Shown piece by piece: positions 12,994 through 22,242 of a stretch of DNA of 64,000 nt (positions are counted from its first letter, which is position 1; each line of letters opens with the position of its first letter). This stretch comes from Rubrobacter marinus (GTDB taxonomy: Bacteria; Actinomycetota; Rubrobacteria; Rubrobacterales; Rubrobacteraceae). The notes under the pieces were generated by a model, which did not search any database, was not told where the DNA came from, and was given only the letters and a program-made list of their open reading frames with translations. A program made the position numbers and the translations under genes. The DNA is taken from assembly GCF_011492965.1 (NCBI RefSeq), contig NZ_CP045121.1, positions 1 to 64,000 of the forward strand, written 5' to 3'.

Positions 12994-14796
12994 TTGGAGC
13001 GTAACGGAAATACGAACGGTAGCAGCTCTCATCCTCACGAGGTAAGGGAGCACGACGTCCTCGTGATCGGGGCGGGCGGCGCGGGCCTCCGGGCGGCGGT
13101 CGCGGCCACCGAGCGCGGCCTCTCGGTCGGCGTCGTCACGAAGAGCCTCCTCGGCAAGGCCCACACGGTCATGGCCGAGGGCGGCATCGCGGCCTCCCTC
13201 GGCAACGTCGACCCCGAGGACGGCTGGCAGACGCACTTCAAGGACACGATGAAGAGCGGCAAGTTCATCAACAACTGGCGGATGGCCGAGATCTTCGCCA
13301 AGGAAGCCCCCGACCGGGTCTACGAGCTCGAGCAGTGGGGCGCCCTCTTCAACCGGACGCCGGAGGGCAAGATCTCCCAGCGCCCGTTCGGGGCGCACAC
13401 CTACCGCCGCCTCTGCCACGTCGGCGACCGGACCGGTCTCGAGCTGATCCGGACGATGCAGGAGAAGGTTCTCGCGACCGACACCAAGGTCTACATGGAG
13501 ACCACGGTGACGAGGCTCTTCCAGAACGACGAGGGGCGGGTCGTGGGGGCTCTCGCGTACACCCGCGAGACCGGCAAGTTCATCCACTTCAAGGCCAAGG
13601 CCGTCGTGATGGCGACCGGCGGGTGGGGCCGCATCTTCAAGGTCACCTCCAACTCCTGGGAGGGGACCGGAGACGGGGTCATGCTCGCGTACCACGCCGG
13701 CGCCGAGCTCGTGGACATGGAGATGATGCAGTTCCACCCGACGGGGATGGTCTGGCCCCCGGGCGTGCGCGGCCTGCTCGTCACCGAGGGCGTGCGCGGC
13801 GAGGGGGGGCTCCTCAAGAACTCCGAGGGCGACCGCTACATGGGCAACTACGACGAGGAGCGCATGGAGCTCTCCTCGCGCGACGTGGTGGCGAGGGCCA
13901 ACTACACCGAGGTCAAGGAGGGGAGGGGATCGCCGCACGGCGGGGTCTACCTCGACATCACGCACCTCGGCTACGACAAGATCATCCAGAAGCTCCCGAC
14001 GATGCACGAGCAGTTCCTCAAGCTCGCCGACATCGACATCTCCAAGGAGCCGATGGAGGTCTTCCCGACCGTCCACTACACGATGGGCGGCATCAAGATC
14101 GACCCCGAGACCGCGGCCTCGAACGTCCCCGGGCTCTTCGCGGCCGGCGAGGTCGCCGGAGGCCTGCACGGCGCGAACCGCCTCGGGGGCAACTCGCTCT
14201 CCGACCTGCTCGTCTTCGGGCGCAGGGCCGGCGAGGGTGCCGCCGAGTACGTCAAGAGCAACGGCTACTCGACGGACATCCCCGAGAGCGCGGTCGAGGA
14301 GGAGAAGAAGCGGATGCTGGATCCCCTGCAGAAGCAGGGCGAGGGCGAGAACCCGTACCACCTCCAGCAGGAGCTCCAGGAAGTGATGATGGAGCACGCG
14401 AACCTCATGCGCACCGGGGACTCCCTCAAGGAGGGGCTCGGGAAGGTGCTGGCCCTCAAGGACCGGCTGCCGAACATGAAGGCCAGCGGCTCGACCCTGT
14501 TCAACCCCGGCTGGCACGCGGTGCAGGACGTCAATAACCTGGTCACCATCTCCGAGGTGATCCTGAGGACCGCTCTAGAGCGCACGGAGCGCCGCGGCGC
14601 CCAGTGGCGCCTCGACTTCGACGGGCCGGACGACGATCTCGGCAGGGTCAACTTTATCGTCAAGGAGGACGCGCAGGGCGAGGTGGGCATAGAGAAGCGC
14701 GATATCCCGCCGATGCCCGAGCACCTCCGTAGGCTCTTCGACGAGAACCAGGACATGAGCGGCGGCGAGAAGACCGGGAAGGAGAGCCAGTTCTAG
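12994..14796 (+). CDS. sdhA: Succinate dehydrogenase flavoprotein subunit
   Basis: Oxidises succinate to fumarate with covalently bound FAD. The 600-residue protein has the dinucleotide-binding motif GAGGAGLRAAVA near residue 24, the FAD-attachment region HTVMAEGGIAAS near 54, the substrate-site region FHPTG near 247, and the C-terminal flavin-contact motif GANRLGGNSLSDLLVFG near 394. TTG start at 12994, 12 bp after the anchor gene. Order anchor-A-B indicates one operon ending at the terminator after sdhB. Confidence 0.96.
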   Translation: MERNGNTNGSSSHPHEVREHDVLVIGAGGAGLRAAVAATERGLSVGVVTKSLLGKAHTVMAEGGIAASLGNVDPEDGWQTHFKDTMKSGKFINNWRMAEIFAKEAPDRVYELEQWGALFNRTPEGKISQRPFGAHTYRRLCHVGDRTGLELIRTMQEKVLATDTKVYMETTVTRLFQNDEGRVVGALAYTRETGKFIHFKAKAVVMATGGWGRIFKVTSNSWEGTGDGVMLAYHAGAELVDMEMMQFHPTGMVWPPGVRGLLVTEGVRGEGGLLKNSEGDRYMGNYDEERMELSSRDVVARANYTEVKEGRGSPHGGVYLDITHLGYDKIIQKLPTMHEQFLKLADIDISKEPMEVFPTVHYTMGGIKIDPETAASNVPGLFAAGEVAGGLHGANRLGGNSLSDLLVFGRRAGEGAAEYVKSNGYSTDIPESAVEEEKKRMLDPLQKQGEGENPYHLQQELQEVMMEHANLMRTGDSLKEGLGKVLALKDRLPNMKASGSTLFNPGWHAVQDVNNLVTISEVILRTALERTERRGAQWRLDFDGPDDDLGRVNFIVKEDAQGEVGIEKRDIPPMPEHLRRLFDENQDMSGGEKTGKESQF

Positions 14797-14824
14797 GCTG
14801 GCTCTCCCAAGACAGGAGCATAGA

Positions 14825-15712
14825 TTGAGCGATAGAACGAACATCACCGACATCGCCGAGATGGCGCACGCGCCGGCGTACAACGACGACGCGGCCAACA
14901 CCGGCGAGACCCGCACGCTCCAGATCTTCCGGGGCGACGGCGAGGGCGGGAGCCTCGTCCCCTACGAGATCGAGCTGATCGAGGGGATGGTCGTCCTCGA
15001 CGCGGTCCTCAAGATCCAGGCCGAGCAGGCCGGCGACCTGGCCGTGCGCTGGAACTGCAAGGCCGCCCACTGCGGCTCGTGCAGCGCCGAGATCAACGGC
15101 AAGCCGAAGCTCCTCTGCAAGTCCCGCGTCGAGGAGTACGACGGGCAGGAGATCAAGGTCATGCCGCTCCAGGCGTTCCCGGTCGTGAAGGACCTGGTCT
15201 CCGACGTCTCGTGGAACTATGGGGTCTCGGCCCAGATCCAGCCGTTCAATCCCGGCAAGGAGCAGGCGCCGTTCACGATGTACGAGGAGGACGTCGAGCG
15301 CCTCTACGAGCCGAAGAAGTGCATCGAGTGCTTTATGTGCCAGGACGTCTGCCACGTGCTGCGCACCCACCACAAGCACCCCGAGTTCGCGGGCCCGCGC
15401 TTCTTCGTGCGGACGCAGTGGCTGGAGATGCACCCGATGGACGAGAACAACCGCCTGCAGTTCCTCAAGGAGGGCCGCGGCGGGGTGCAGTACTGCAACA
15501 TCACCAAGTGCTGCTCCGAGGTCTGCCCGGTCGACATCCACATCACGGACAACTCCATCATCCCCCTCAAGGAGCGCGTCGCCGACGAGTACTACGACCC
15601 GGCGAAGTGGCTTATGCGCAAGATCCGGGGCAACAGGAGGAACGGCTCCGCCAACGGCAACGGGGGCACGCGCGCGAGCCACAAGCGCGCCGAGATCCGG
15701 ACGAACGGGTAA
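14825..15712 (+). CDS. sdhB: Succinate dehydrogenase iron-sulfur subunit
   Basis: Carries electrons from FAD to quinone through three iron-sulfur clusters. The 295-residue protein has the 2Fe-2S ligands in WNCKAAHCGSC with a later LLCK, the 4Fe-4S motif CIECFMCQDVC (CxxCxxCxxxC) near residue 166, and the second cluster motif CNITKCCSEVCP near 225. The C-terminus is a basic Asn/Gly-rich tail longer than in many homologues. It starts with TTG at 14825. It is the last gene of the operon. Confidence 0.96.
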   Translation: MSDRTNITDIAEMAHAPAYNDDAANTGETRTLQIFRGDGEGGSLVPYEIELIEGMVVLDAVLKIQAEQAGDLAVRWNCKAAHCGSCSAEINGKPKLLCKSRVEEYDGQEIKVMPLQAFPVVKDLVSDVSWNYGVSAQIQPFNPGKEQAPFTMYEEDVERLYEPKKCIECFMCQDVCHVLRTHHKHPEFAGPRFFVRTQWLEMHPMDENNRLQFLKEGRGGVQYCNITKCCSEVCPVDIHITDNSIIPLKERVADEYYDPAKWLMRKIRGNRRNGSANGNGGTRASHKRAEIRTNG

Positions 15713-15750
15713 GGGGACTTTCGACCGTCAGCCGTCAGCGGCCAGCCATA

Positions 15751-15792
15751 ACGGGGGAGCCGCGGGTCACTTCCGACCCGCGGCTCCCCCGT
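15751..15792. terminator. Terminator after sdhB
   Basis: An 18-bp perfect inverted repeat (15751-15768 with 15775-15792) around a 6-nt loop, followed by TTTCTG. It separates the sdh operon from the convergent tRNA-Gly gene and may act on both strands. Confidence 0.8.
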
Positions 15793-15832
15793 TTCTGCTG
15801 AGGGTCGAAACCCTGATGAGAGGCAGAGAAAG

Positions 15833-15905
15833 AGCGGACGACGGGCTTCGAACCCGCGACCTCCAGCTTGGGAAGCTGGCGCTCTACCAACTGAGCTACG
15901 TCCGC
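15833..15905 (-). tRNA. tRNA-Gly (anticodon CCC)
   Basis: On the minus strand the sequence folds into a 73-nt cloverleaf: acceptor GCGGACG pairs with CGTCCGC, D-arm GCTCAG...GAGC, anticodon stem CCAGC/GCTGG around loop TTCCCAA, and T-arm with GGTTCGAA. The anticodon is CCC. The 3' CCA is not encoded. Confidence 0.95.
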
Positions 15906-15930
15906 AACGGTGCTATTTTAGCATCGGGGT

Positions 15931-16278
15931 GTGGAGCTTGCGACGGTCGGGGGTCTGCGTAGGATGGTGCGGAAACTGAAGGGGAGCATCTTCCGGAAGC
16001 CGCGGATGGGTCTGAGCCGCGCCGCGGGGATGAGGCTGGGCGACGCGCAGGTAGCGTGCGGGGCCCTGCTCCTAGCCCCCTCCTCCTTCGCTCCCTCGCA
16101 GGGCGCGAAACCCTTCTACTCCTCGTTCGGGCTGCTGGCCGGGCCGATGTTGGCGTTGCGGGGCCTTGCGGGGCTGCTGGCGGCGGAGAAGCGGAAGCTG
16201 GCCGGAGACCACCGCCTGGCGTCCATGCTGCCGGGGTTGCTCGCTCTCTTGGCCGCCGTTCTCGAGTTTCCGGCCTAG
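15931..16278 (+). CDS. Small hydrophobic protein, unknown function
   Basis: A possible 115-residue protein with a basic N-terminus (KLKGSIFRKPR) and two or three hydrophobic stretches (about 42-60, 70-85, 95-113). GTG start at 15931; the ATG at 15964 is an alternative. It ends 2 bp before the Nudix gene, which suggests co-transcription. No family recognised, and no strong ribosome-binding site seen, so coding status is moderate. Confidence 0.45.
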   Translation: MELATVGGLRRMVRKLKGSIFRKPRMGLSRAAGMRLGDAQVACGALLLAPSSFAPSQGAKPFYSSFGLLAGPMLALRGLAGLLAAEKRKLAGDHRLASMLPGLLALLAAVLEFPA

Positions 16279-16280
16279 CG

Positions 16281-16794
16281 ATGGGGGAGCTCGAATACGA
16301 CTTCTGTCCCCGTTGCGGCGGTCGCCTCCGGTCGCGCCGGGTCAAGGACGGGGAGCCGGAGCGGCTGGTGTGCGAGGAGTGCTCGTTTATCTTCTACCTC
16401 GGGCCGAAGCTGGTGGCCGCGGTGATCTGCGAGATGAACGGGGGGATCGTGATGACCCAGCGGGCCATCGAGCCGGGGTACGGGAAGTGGACGTTCCCGG
16501 GCGGGTTCATGGACCGGGGGAGACGGCGGAGGCCGCAGCCTCGCGCGAGGCGCGGGAGGAGGCGGGGTCGAGGTCGAGGTGGGGCCCATCCTCGGGCTCT
16601 ACTCCTACGAGGGGCAGGTGCCGGTGATCGCGGTGTACAAGGGACGGGTCACGGGCGGGACTCTGGAGCCGTTGGACGAGACGCTCGCCGTGAAGGTCTT
16701 TCCGCGCGACGGCCTGCCCTGGAGCGAGATGGCGTTTCCGAGCACGGAGCAGGCGCTCGAGGATTACGTGCGCAGCGTCTCCCCTAGCCCCTAG
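16281..16794 (+). pseudogene. Nudix hydrolase with N-terminal zinc ribbon, two frameshifts as sequenced
   Basis: A CxxC...CxxC zinc ribbon (CPRCGG, CEEC) precedes a Nudix domain, as in NudC-like or ADP-ribose pyrophosphatase-type Nudix proteins. The Nudix box is split over three frames: GGFMDRGE in frame one, TAEAAASREAREEAG in frame two, VEVEVGPILGLYSYEG in frame three. Adding one G to the G5 run at 16516-16520 and one G to the G4 run at 16564-16567 restores a 171-residue protein with an intact GX5EX7REXXEEXG box. Both losses fall in homopolymers, as in other genes here, so an assembly error is more likely than a dead gene. Its end overlaps the convergent CoaC-like gene by 11 bp. Confidence 0.85.
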
Positions 16795-17362
16795 CCCCGG
16801 CCAGGGCCTCCTCGACGGCGGCCAGGATCTCGGCCTCGTCCGCGAGCCTGCCGACGCCCGGTAGCTCCTCCGCGGAGGCCATGAGCCCCTCGGACGGGCC
16901 GACGAAGCGGTGGTTCCATCCCTTCAACGTCTCCACGTTGCGCTCCGTGGCCGGGTTGGACCACATCTCGGGGTTCATGGCGGGGGCCCAGAGGACGGCC
17001 CTCGCGCCGGCCAGGATCGTGGCGGAGAGGAGGTCGTCGCCGAGGCCGACGGCCGCGCGGGCCATCGCGTCGGCGGTGGCCGGGGCGACGAGGACGAGGT
17101 CGGCCCAGCGGGCGAGGGTGACGTGTTCGACCCGGCCGGAGCGTTCCCACCACGTCTCGTCGGTGTGGACCCCGCCGCCGGCGGCTATCGCGAGGGTCTC
17201 CTCGGGGATGAAGCGGAAGGCGGCGTCCGTGGCGACGGCCCTCACCTCGTGCCCGGCCTCCCTGAGGCGCCGGATCACGCCGGGCGCCTTGTACGCCGCG
17301 ATGCCGCCGGTCACGCCGACGAGCACCCTGCTGGCCGCACTGCTGCTACCGAGTTCCGTCAC
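16784..17362 (-). CDS. CoaC-like flavoprotein (phosphopantothenoylcysteine decarboxylase family)
   Basis: A 192-residue HFCD-family flavoprotein. Signature segments are VLVGVTGGIAAYKAP at the N-terminus, a histidine in RVEHVTLARWADLVLVAPATA, and the substrate-clamp region AMNPEMWSNPATERN. Related enzymes decarboxylate phosphopantothenoylcysteine in CoA synthesis. Bacterial Coa enzymes are usually CoaBC fusions; here only the CoaC half is present, so a separate role is possible. The GTG at 17362 has GGAGG 8 nt upstream and starts next to the fold; the same frame extends 28 codons upstream without conserved features. Confidence 0.85.
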   Translation of the reverse strand: MTELGSSSAASRVLVGVTGGIAAYKAPGVIRRLREAGHEVRAVATDAAFRFIPEETLAIAAGGGVHTDETWWERSGRVEHVTLARWADLVLVAPATADAMARAAVGLGDDLLSATILAGARAVLWAPAMNPEMWSNPATERNVETLKGWNHRFVGPSEGLMASAEELPGVGRLADEAEILAAVEEALAGARG

Positions 17363-17490
17363 TTCTACCTCCGGCGGGATGCGCTTGCGTACCCGCGATT
17401 CTACGCCCGGTTGATCGCGCCCGCACAGGGGTAAAGCATCGGCCACGCGGGCCGTCGTACCCGCACGAGCGAGCCAAAGAGGAGGAGACG

Positions 17491-17691
17491 GTGGACTTCA
17501 ATCCGGACGACGCGCAGCAGTACCTCGAAGGCATCGAGTACCCGGCCAGCAAGGAGGAGATCTCGTCCGCCGCCGAAGGGAACGGCGCCCCCGAGGACCT
17601 CGTCGGCCTGATCGGCACCCTGCCCCGTCCCGAGTTCTCCAGCCAGGAGGAGCTCATGGACGAGCTTCGGGCGCGACCGGGCGGCGGATAA
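17491..17691 (+). CDS. DUF2795-domain small protein
   Basis: A 66-residue acidic protein. The segment YLEGIEYPASKEEISSAAEGNGAPEDLVGLIGTLP matches the DUF2795 pattern in layout, a small helical domain common in actinobacteria, of unknown function. The GTG start at 17491 has GGAGGAG just upstream. It stands between two minus-strand and plus-strand genes with its own spacer. Confidence 0.8.
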   Translation: MDFNPDDAQQYLEGIEYPASKEEISSAAEGNGAPEDLVGLIGTLPRPEFSSQEELMDELRARPGGG

Positions 17692-17790
17692 ACTCGGCGC
17701 AGGCTGCTCGACGCTACCTTTCCCCTCTCCGGACGACGCCCGTAGCGCCGCGCCGTACGCCGGCGCCTCGAACGGGTAAGATGCGAGGCC

Positions 17791-18579
17791 ATGACTGAGA
17801 AGAGGTTGAGCGGCAAGATCGCGGTGGTCACGGGCGCGTCGAGCGGCATAGGGGAGGCCACGGCGCGGGCGCTGGCCGCCCGGGGTGCCCCGGTGGTGCT
17901 CGCGGCGCGGGACGAGGAGAAGCTGGCGTTTTTGGAGCGGGAGATCCGGGCCGCGGGCGGGAGGGCGCTCGTCGTCGGGACCGACGTCGCGGACAGGGAG
18001 TCGGTGAGGGGGATGGTCGGGCGCGCCGTGGCGGAGTTCGGGTCCGTGGACGTGCTGGTGAACAACGCCGGCCTCGGACTCTCCGGCCGCGTCGCCGAGC
18101 TGCGGCCGGACGACCTGCGCTACGTCTTCGACGTCAACCTCCTCGGCCCGCTCCACTGCATACAGGAGGCCCTGCCGCACATGCCCCGCGGCGGGCGCAT
18201 CGTCAACGTCTCCTCCGTGGTCGGGAAGCGCGCGATCCCGAAGGTCGGCGGCTACTGCGCGTCCAAGTTCGCCCTCAACGCCCTCTCGGACGCCCTGAGG
18301 GTCGAGGTGGCCGCCCGGGGCGTCACGGTGACGAGCGTCTACCCGGGGACGACGCGGACCTCCTTCAGGGACAACTCGCGGCGCACCAAGAGCGAGAAGC
18401 GCGGCTGGCGTCCGAAGGGCGTGTCCCCGGAGAAGGTGGCCGAGAAGATCTCGGGGGCCGCCGAAAGAGGGGGACGCGACGTCTACGTCACCCCGACCGA
18501 CCGGCTCTTCGTGGCCGCGACGACCCTCGCCCCCGGCCTCACGGACCTCGTGCTGCGCCGCTTCTGGGCGAAGGACTGA
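17791..18579 (+). CDS. SDR-family oxidoreductase
   Basis: A 262-residue classical short-chain dehydrogenase/reductase. It has the cofactor motif TGASSGIGEATARAL, the NNAG motif near residue 92, and the catalytic YCASK near residue 153 with a serine in VNVSSVVG. The Arg in LAARDEEKL after the second strand suggests NADP(H). The substrate cannot be told. It is 7 bp upstream of an unknown gene and probably co-transcribed with it. Confidence 0.92.
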   Translation: MTEKRLSGKIAVVTGASSGIGEATARALAARGAPVVLAARDEEKLAFLEREIRAAGGRALVVGTDVADRESVRGMVGRAVAEFGSVDVLVNNAGLGLSGRVAELRPDDLRYVFDVNLLGPLHCIQEALPHMPRGGRIVNVSSVVGKRAIPKVGGYCASKFALNALSDALRVEVAARGVTVTSVYPGTTRTSFRDNSRRTKSEKRGWRPKGVSPEKVAEKISGAAERGGRDVYVTPTDRLFVAATTLAPGLTDLVLRRFWAKD

Positions 18580-18586
18580 CGGGGCC

Positions 18587-19219
18587 TTGGGCTTCGAGGA
18601 GAGCGCGCTCGCGAGGCTCGGGCGCTACCGCGAGGAGGCGGACCGCTCGCTGGAGACGCGGCGCGGGATCGAGCAGACCGCCCGCCGCTTCTCCGAGCGG
18701 CTCTTCGGGGGCCTGGAGTACGCCGCTTCGCTCGCGCGCCGGGCCGGGCTCGGGGCGGAGACGCAGCGCGACGGAGGCCTCCTGGTCCTGCGGGTAGAGG
18801 CGGAGCCCGGCGGGACCTCGGAGACGAGAGCTACCTTCGGGACCCTTCGGGGGACCGCCGCGGAGACCGACGAGGACCTCATGCACGAGGACCTGAGCCG
18901 CTACGACCTCGATCCCTCGGGGTTCTCGGGGCGCGTCCTGGGCTGGTCGGAGGAGGTGGGGGAGGAGCCCTGCCAGATCTTCGCCGTGTACGGCGACGGC
19001 GTGTGGAAGACGAAGGGCGTCTTCGTCGCGAGGTCCCGGGGCAGGGTGGACGACCCGGACGACGTCCTGAACGGCTTCTGCCTGCGCATCCTGGGACGCC
19101 TCTTCGACACGGCCGCGCTCACCGGCGGCGCGGGGCGGCGCTGGGCCCGGGACGCCTACACGCTCCCGGACCTCCTCTCCGGCCGGGAGCACCCGACGGA
19201 GCTTCGCTGGTCGAGGTAG
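18587..19219 (+). CDS. Conserved-looking protein of unknown function
   Basis: A 210-residue soluble protein starting with TTG at 18587. The N-terminus (about 1-50) is helical and charged; the middle (60-150) alternates strands (LLVLRVEAEPGG, QIFAVYGDGVWKTKGVFVAR); the C-terminal part is helical. It contains no catalytic motif, signal peptide or membrane segment that I recognise. It follows the SDR gene by 7 bp and converges with the next gene, whose end is 3 bp away. Confidence 0.7.
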   Translation: MGFEESALARLGRYREEADRSLETRRGIEQTARRFSERLFGGLEYAASLARRAGLGAETQRDGGLLVLRVEAEPGGTSETRATFGTLRGTAAETDEDLMHEDLSRYDLDPSGFSGRVLGWSEEVGEEPCQIFAVYGDGVWKTKGVFVARSRGRVDDPDDVLNGFCLRILGRLFDTAALTGGAGRRWARDAYTLPDLLSGREHPTELRWSR

Positions 19220-19222
19220 ACG

Positions 19223-19579
19223 TCAGGCCCCGAACTCCCGGACGGAACGGACCCCGTAGCCCGGCAGGGCGCCGCTCCTCGTGGCCCGCTCCCCGGGCAC
19301 CAGCAGGTTGTGGCGGGCCAGGGTCTCGAGGGCGCCCGCTATCTCCTCGTCGGTGCTCTCCCCGAGGGTCGCGCGGAGGTCCTTGCGGTTGATCTGGCCG
19401 TGCCCGAGGTATGAGCAGAGGCCGGCGTAGAGGACCTTCGCCGCCGGGTCCACGGGCAGGGCCCAGACCTCGGGCTCGTACCAGAACCCGCCGACGCCCA
19501 CGGCGTTCTCGGGGCGGGGGCCGCGGTCGTCGGAGAGGATCGTGACCTCGGGGAGGGCGGTGCTGCTTGCGCGCTCCAT
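19223..19579 (-). CDS. Small winged-helix-like protein downstream of the beta-CASP gene
   Basis: A 118-residue protein. The part from about 40 to 100 (VLYAGLCSYLGHGQINRKDLR followed by LGESTDEEIAGALETLARHNLLVP) has the layout of a winged helix: helix, Gly-rich turn, recognition helix, wing. The ATG at 19579 lies 5 bp after the stop of the 841-residue beta-CASP gene, so the two are almost certainly translated from one mRNA. Possible nucleic-acid binding partner; family not recognised. Confidence 0.7.
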   Translation of the reverse strand: MERASSTALPEVTILSDDRGPRPENAVGVGGFWYEPEVWALPVDPAAKVLYAGLCSYLGHGQINRKDLRATLGESTDEEIAGALETLARHNLLVPGERATRSGALPGYGVRSVREFGA

Positions 19580-19584
19580 CCCCC

Positions 19585-22110
19585 CTACTTCAGGACGGTG
19601 CGGACCGTCTCGCCGACGGCGGGGGTGTGTATCTTGTAGCTCGGGGCGAGGCGGTAGGCCAGGTCGCTGATGCGCCGCTTGGAGCCGTGGATCAGGATAA
19701 TCTGGCGCGGTGTCAGCTTCTCGGTGATGCCGAGGAGCTCCTCCTGGGTGCAGTGGGCGGCGAAGTTGACCTTCTCGACCCGCCAGCCCTCGCCCTCGGC
19801 GGGGACCTCGCCCGTGCCGTAGGAGGCCTGGGCGTTGGACGGCAGGATCACGGCGTTCGTCGGGTCGTCCTGCAGGCGCCTGCGGTAGAACGCGCTCGCT
19901 CCGCCCTGCATCGTCACCGGCGAGGCGATGATGGCGCACGGGTTGGAGAGGATGCGCTCGCGGGCCTTGTCGTCGTTGGCGACCGCCCGGATGTTCTCCC
20001 CGAAGAAGAGCTCCTTGGGGTCCGTGTGCTGCAGGTACGGCTTCATGTACCCGAGCTGCTCGGCGTAGAGGCGCTCCGAGGTCGTCACGACCGAGCCGTC
20101 CACGTAGATGAAGACGTCCTTGTCGAGGCCGTACTCCTTGCCGAAGTGCTTGAGGCCGAGGATGATCTCCTGCGCCTGCCCCAGCGCGTACGTCGGGATG
20201 AGGACCGTCCCCTCCTTGCCGACGGTCGTCTCGTTGATGACCTCGACCATGGTCCGTATGGACTCCGAGAACGGCTGAGGCCTCTGGTCCGCGAGCGTCG
20301 CCTCCATGATGAGCAGGTCTATGTCGCTGACCTCCGGCAGCCGCGCCGAGGGGATGGAGAAGTGATCCTCGAGGCAGATGTCCCCGGTGTGGAACACGGT
20401 CGCCGAGCCCGTCTCGAACAATACGCTCGCCGCCCCCAGGATGTGGCCGCTCTCGGTCAGTGTGATCCTGGTGTTCCCTACCTTGAGGGGCTTGTTGAAC
20501 TGCACGGGGACGAGGCGCTTCTTGACCTCCGAGAGCGGCGCCCCGCCCGCGAGCCCGCCGCCCATCGCCGCGTGGTCGTTGAGCGCCGCGGCTATAAGCT
20601 TCGCCGAAGGCGGCGTGCAGTAGATGGGGACGTCCGGCTGGTCGCGCACGAGCAGCGGCAGCGCGCCGCAGTGGTCGAGGTGCGCGTGGGTAATGATCGC
20701 CGCGTCGAGGCCCTCCACCTCGCGGAAGTTGGGGGCCAGGGAGCCCCGGCCGTCGGGCTTTATGCCGGCGTCGACGAGGACGCGCGTGCCCCCGAAGTCC
20801 AGAAGGTGGCTGCTGCCGCCGACCTCCCCGGCCCCGCCCAGGGCCCGAAAGGAGAGCGTGGGGCGCGACCTCCCGTTCGGGTGAGCGCCCGCCTTGCCCG
20901 CCGGGCGGGACGGGAGCGCCTCCTGTGCCTCCCCGCGGTGGGACCCGTCCCCGGCTACCGGCGGGGCAGGGGACGGGTCGGGGTCTTCGGGCTCCTCGCT
21001 CGTGGCCGAGGAGCCCGCGGACCCGCCGCGCCCGTGCTGGCCGGCCCGCGGCTCGCGCAGGTCGGCGTGGGCGCGGAGCACGCTGCCCATGAACTCCATA
21101 AGCTGGGCGGTCCTGGCCGTGGCGTCGAGGGAGTTGGGCAGGGAGCCGACCTCGTTCTTGACGGCCCTTATGAGCAGCTCGCCGAAGCCGTCGTCGGTGA
21201 AGCGCGCGTTCTGGAGGGCGTCCTGGATGCGGTCGCGCTCCGCCACGACCTGCCCGAGCTCGTCGTGCATCGTCTCCAGGCGCTCGGCGGCGGAGGAGTA
21301 GGCGGATCTCTCGCCGTCGAGGATGCGCTCCAGGTGCCGGGCCCTCTTCTCCAGGTCGGCCACCTTCTCGCCCATCCTGGCCCTGAGGTCCATCGCCGTG
21401 GCCGCGCGCTCCTCGGCCCTGCGGGCCCCCGCGACGGCGTCCTCGCGCTCGTCGAGCAGGACCTCGACCTCGCGCCCGAGGGAGACCGCCTGCTCCCGCG
21501 CCGCCCTGCTGGAGAAGGAGAGCTGCTCGTTCTCGCGCTTGAGCCGCTCCAGCTCGGCCTCCAGCTCGGCTATGCGCGCGCTCTCGGAGGCCTGCTTCTC
21601 GGCCTGCTGGTTCTCCTCCCGCCAGCGAGCGATAAGCGCGGGGACCACCCCGTCCGCGGGCTCCGTCTCGCCGCTCACCGCGGCCAGCAGCAGGCTCTCC
21701 GTCGTGTGGGCCTCGGCGAGCTCCCCCAGGTTCTCGGTGGTGAGCCCTTCGAGGGCGTCGTCCGTCTCGGGCGGGATCTGGTCCCCGACGGCGGTGCGGA
21801 AGGCGCCCCAGGCGGCGACGTCGTTCATCACGCGCCTCGCGACGCCCTTCAAGATGCCGGCGGCGCCCCCGGACTTGCGGGTTAGGGCGTCGGCCTGGAT
21901 GCCGCGGGGTAGGAGGGCCTCGTCCAGGCCCGGGATGCTCTTGCAAAGCTCCGCCAGGGTCTTGCGGGTGTCCAGCCGGGAGAGCCTGCGCTGCAGAAGC
22001 TCTTCAGGGAAACCCTCCGGCGGAAGCGGGGGCGACGCAGGCTTGCCGGCGTCGCCGGGTTCGACGCCCTTCCCCCCGGACGCTTCGTCTCTGGGTATGG
22101 GATCTGACAT
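19585..22110 (-). CDS. Beta-CASP metallo-beta-lactamase fused to a long coiled-coil N-terminus
   Basis: An 841-residue protein. The C-terminal 420 residues are a metallo-beta-lactamase/beta-CASP domain, the fold of RNase J and CPSF73-type RNA nucleases: HAHLDH near residue 472, GDICLED near 582, motif A (MEATLAD), motif B histidine in NFAAHCT near 782, and motif C in LIHGSKRR near 807. The N-terminal part (1-410) has no enzyme motif; it is helical, with a charged coiled coil (about 165-310) and then a low-complexity linker. RNase J lacks such an N-terminus. It likely cuts or trims RNA, with the coiled coil giving oligomerisation or a scaffold. A small HTH-like gene follows 5 bp downstream. 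Confidence 0.9.
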   Translation of the reverse strand: MSDPIPRDEASGGKGVEPGDAGKPASPPLPPEGFPEELLQRRLSRLDTRKTLAELCKSIPGLDEALLPRGIQADALTRKSGGAAGILKGVARRVMNDVAAWGAFRTAVGDQIPPETDDALEGLTTENLGELAEAHTTESLLLAAVSGETEPADGVVPALIARWREENQQAEKQASESARIAELEAELERLKRENEQLSFSSRAAREQAVSLGREVEVLLDEREDAVAGARRAEERAATAMDLRARMGEKVADLEKRARHLERILDGERSAYSSAAERLETMHDELGQVVAERDRIQDALQNARFTDDGFGELLIRAVKNEVGSLPNSLDATARTAQLMEFMGSVLRAHADLREPRAGQHGRGGSAGSSATSEEPEDPDPSPAPPVAGDGSHRGEAQEALPSRPAGKAGAHPNGRSRPTLSFRALGGAGEVGGSSHLLDFGGTRVLVDAGIKPDGRGSLAPNFREVEGLDAAIITHAHLDHCGALPLLVRDQPDVPIYCTPPSAKLIAAALNDHAAMGGGLAGGAPLSEVKKRLVPVQFNKPLKVGNTRITLTESGHILGAASVLFETGSATVFHTGDICLEDHFSIPSARLPEVSDIDLLIMEATLADQRPQPFSESIRTMVEVINETTVGKEGTVLIPTYALGQAQEIILGLKHFGKEYGLDKDVFIYVDGSVVTTSERLYAEQLGYMKPYLQHTDPKELFFGENIRAVANDDKARERILSNPCAIIASPVTMQGGASAFYRRRLQDDPTNAVILPSNAQASYGTGEVPAEGEGWRVEKVNFAAHCTQEELLGITEKLTPRQIILIHGSKRRISDLAYRLAPSYKIHTPAVGETVRTVLK

Positions 22111-22242
22111 CGGATCTCCCTCCGAGTATGCGAATTTGCTGCACGTTTCATGAAAATTATTCTACCACGGGCTATTTTCCGGCCCCTCCGCCGCGCGCGT
22201 ACGGGCCCCGGGCGGGGCTTCCCCTTCGTATAGACTGCGGGC

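Noticed and set aside
12460-14517. Minus-strand open frame opposite sdhA
   Set aside because: Shadow of the sdh genes; no protein pattern recognisable.
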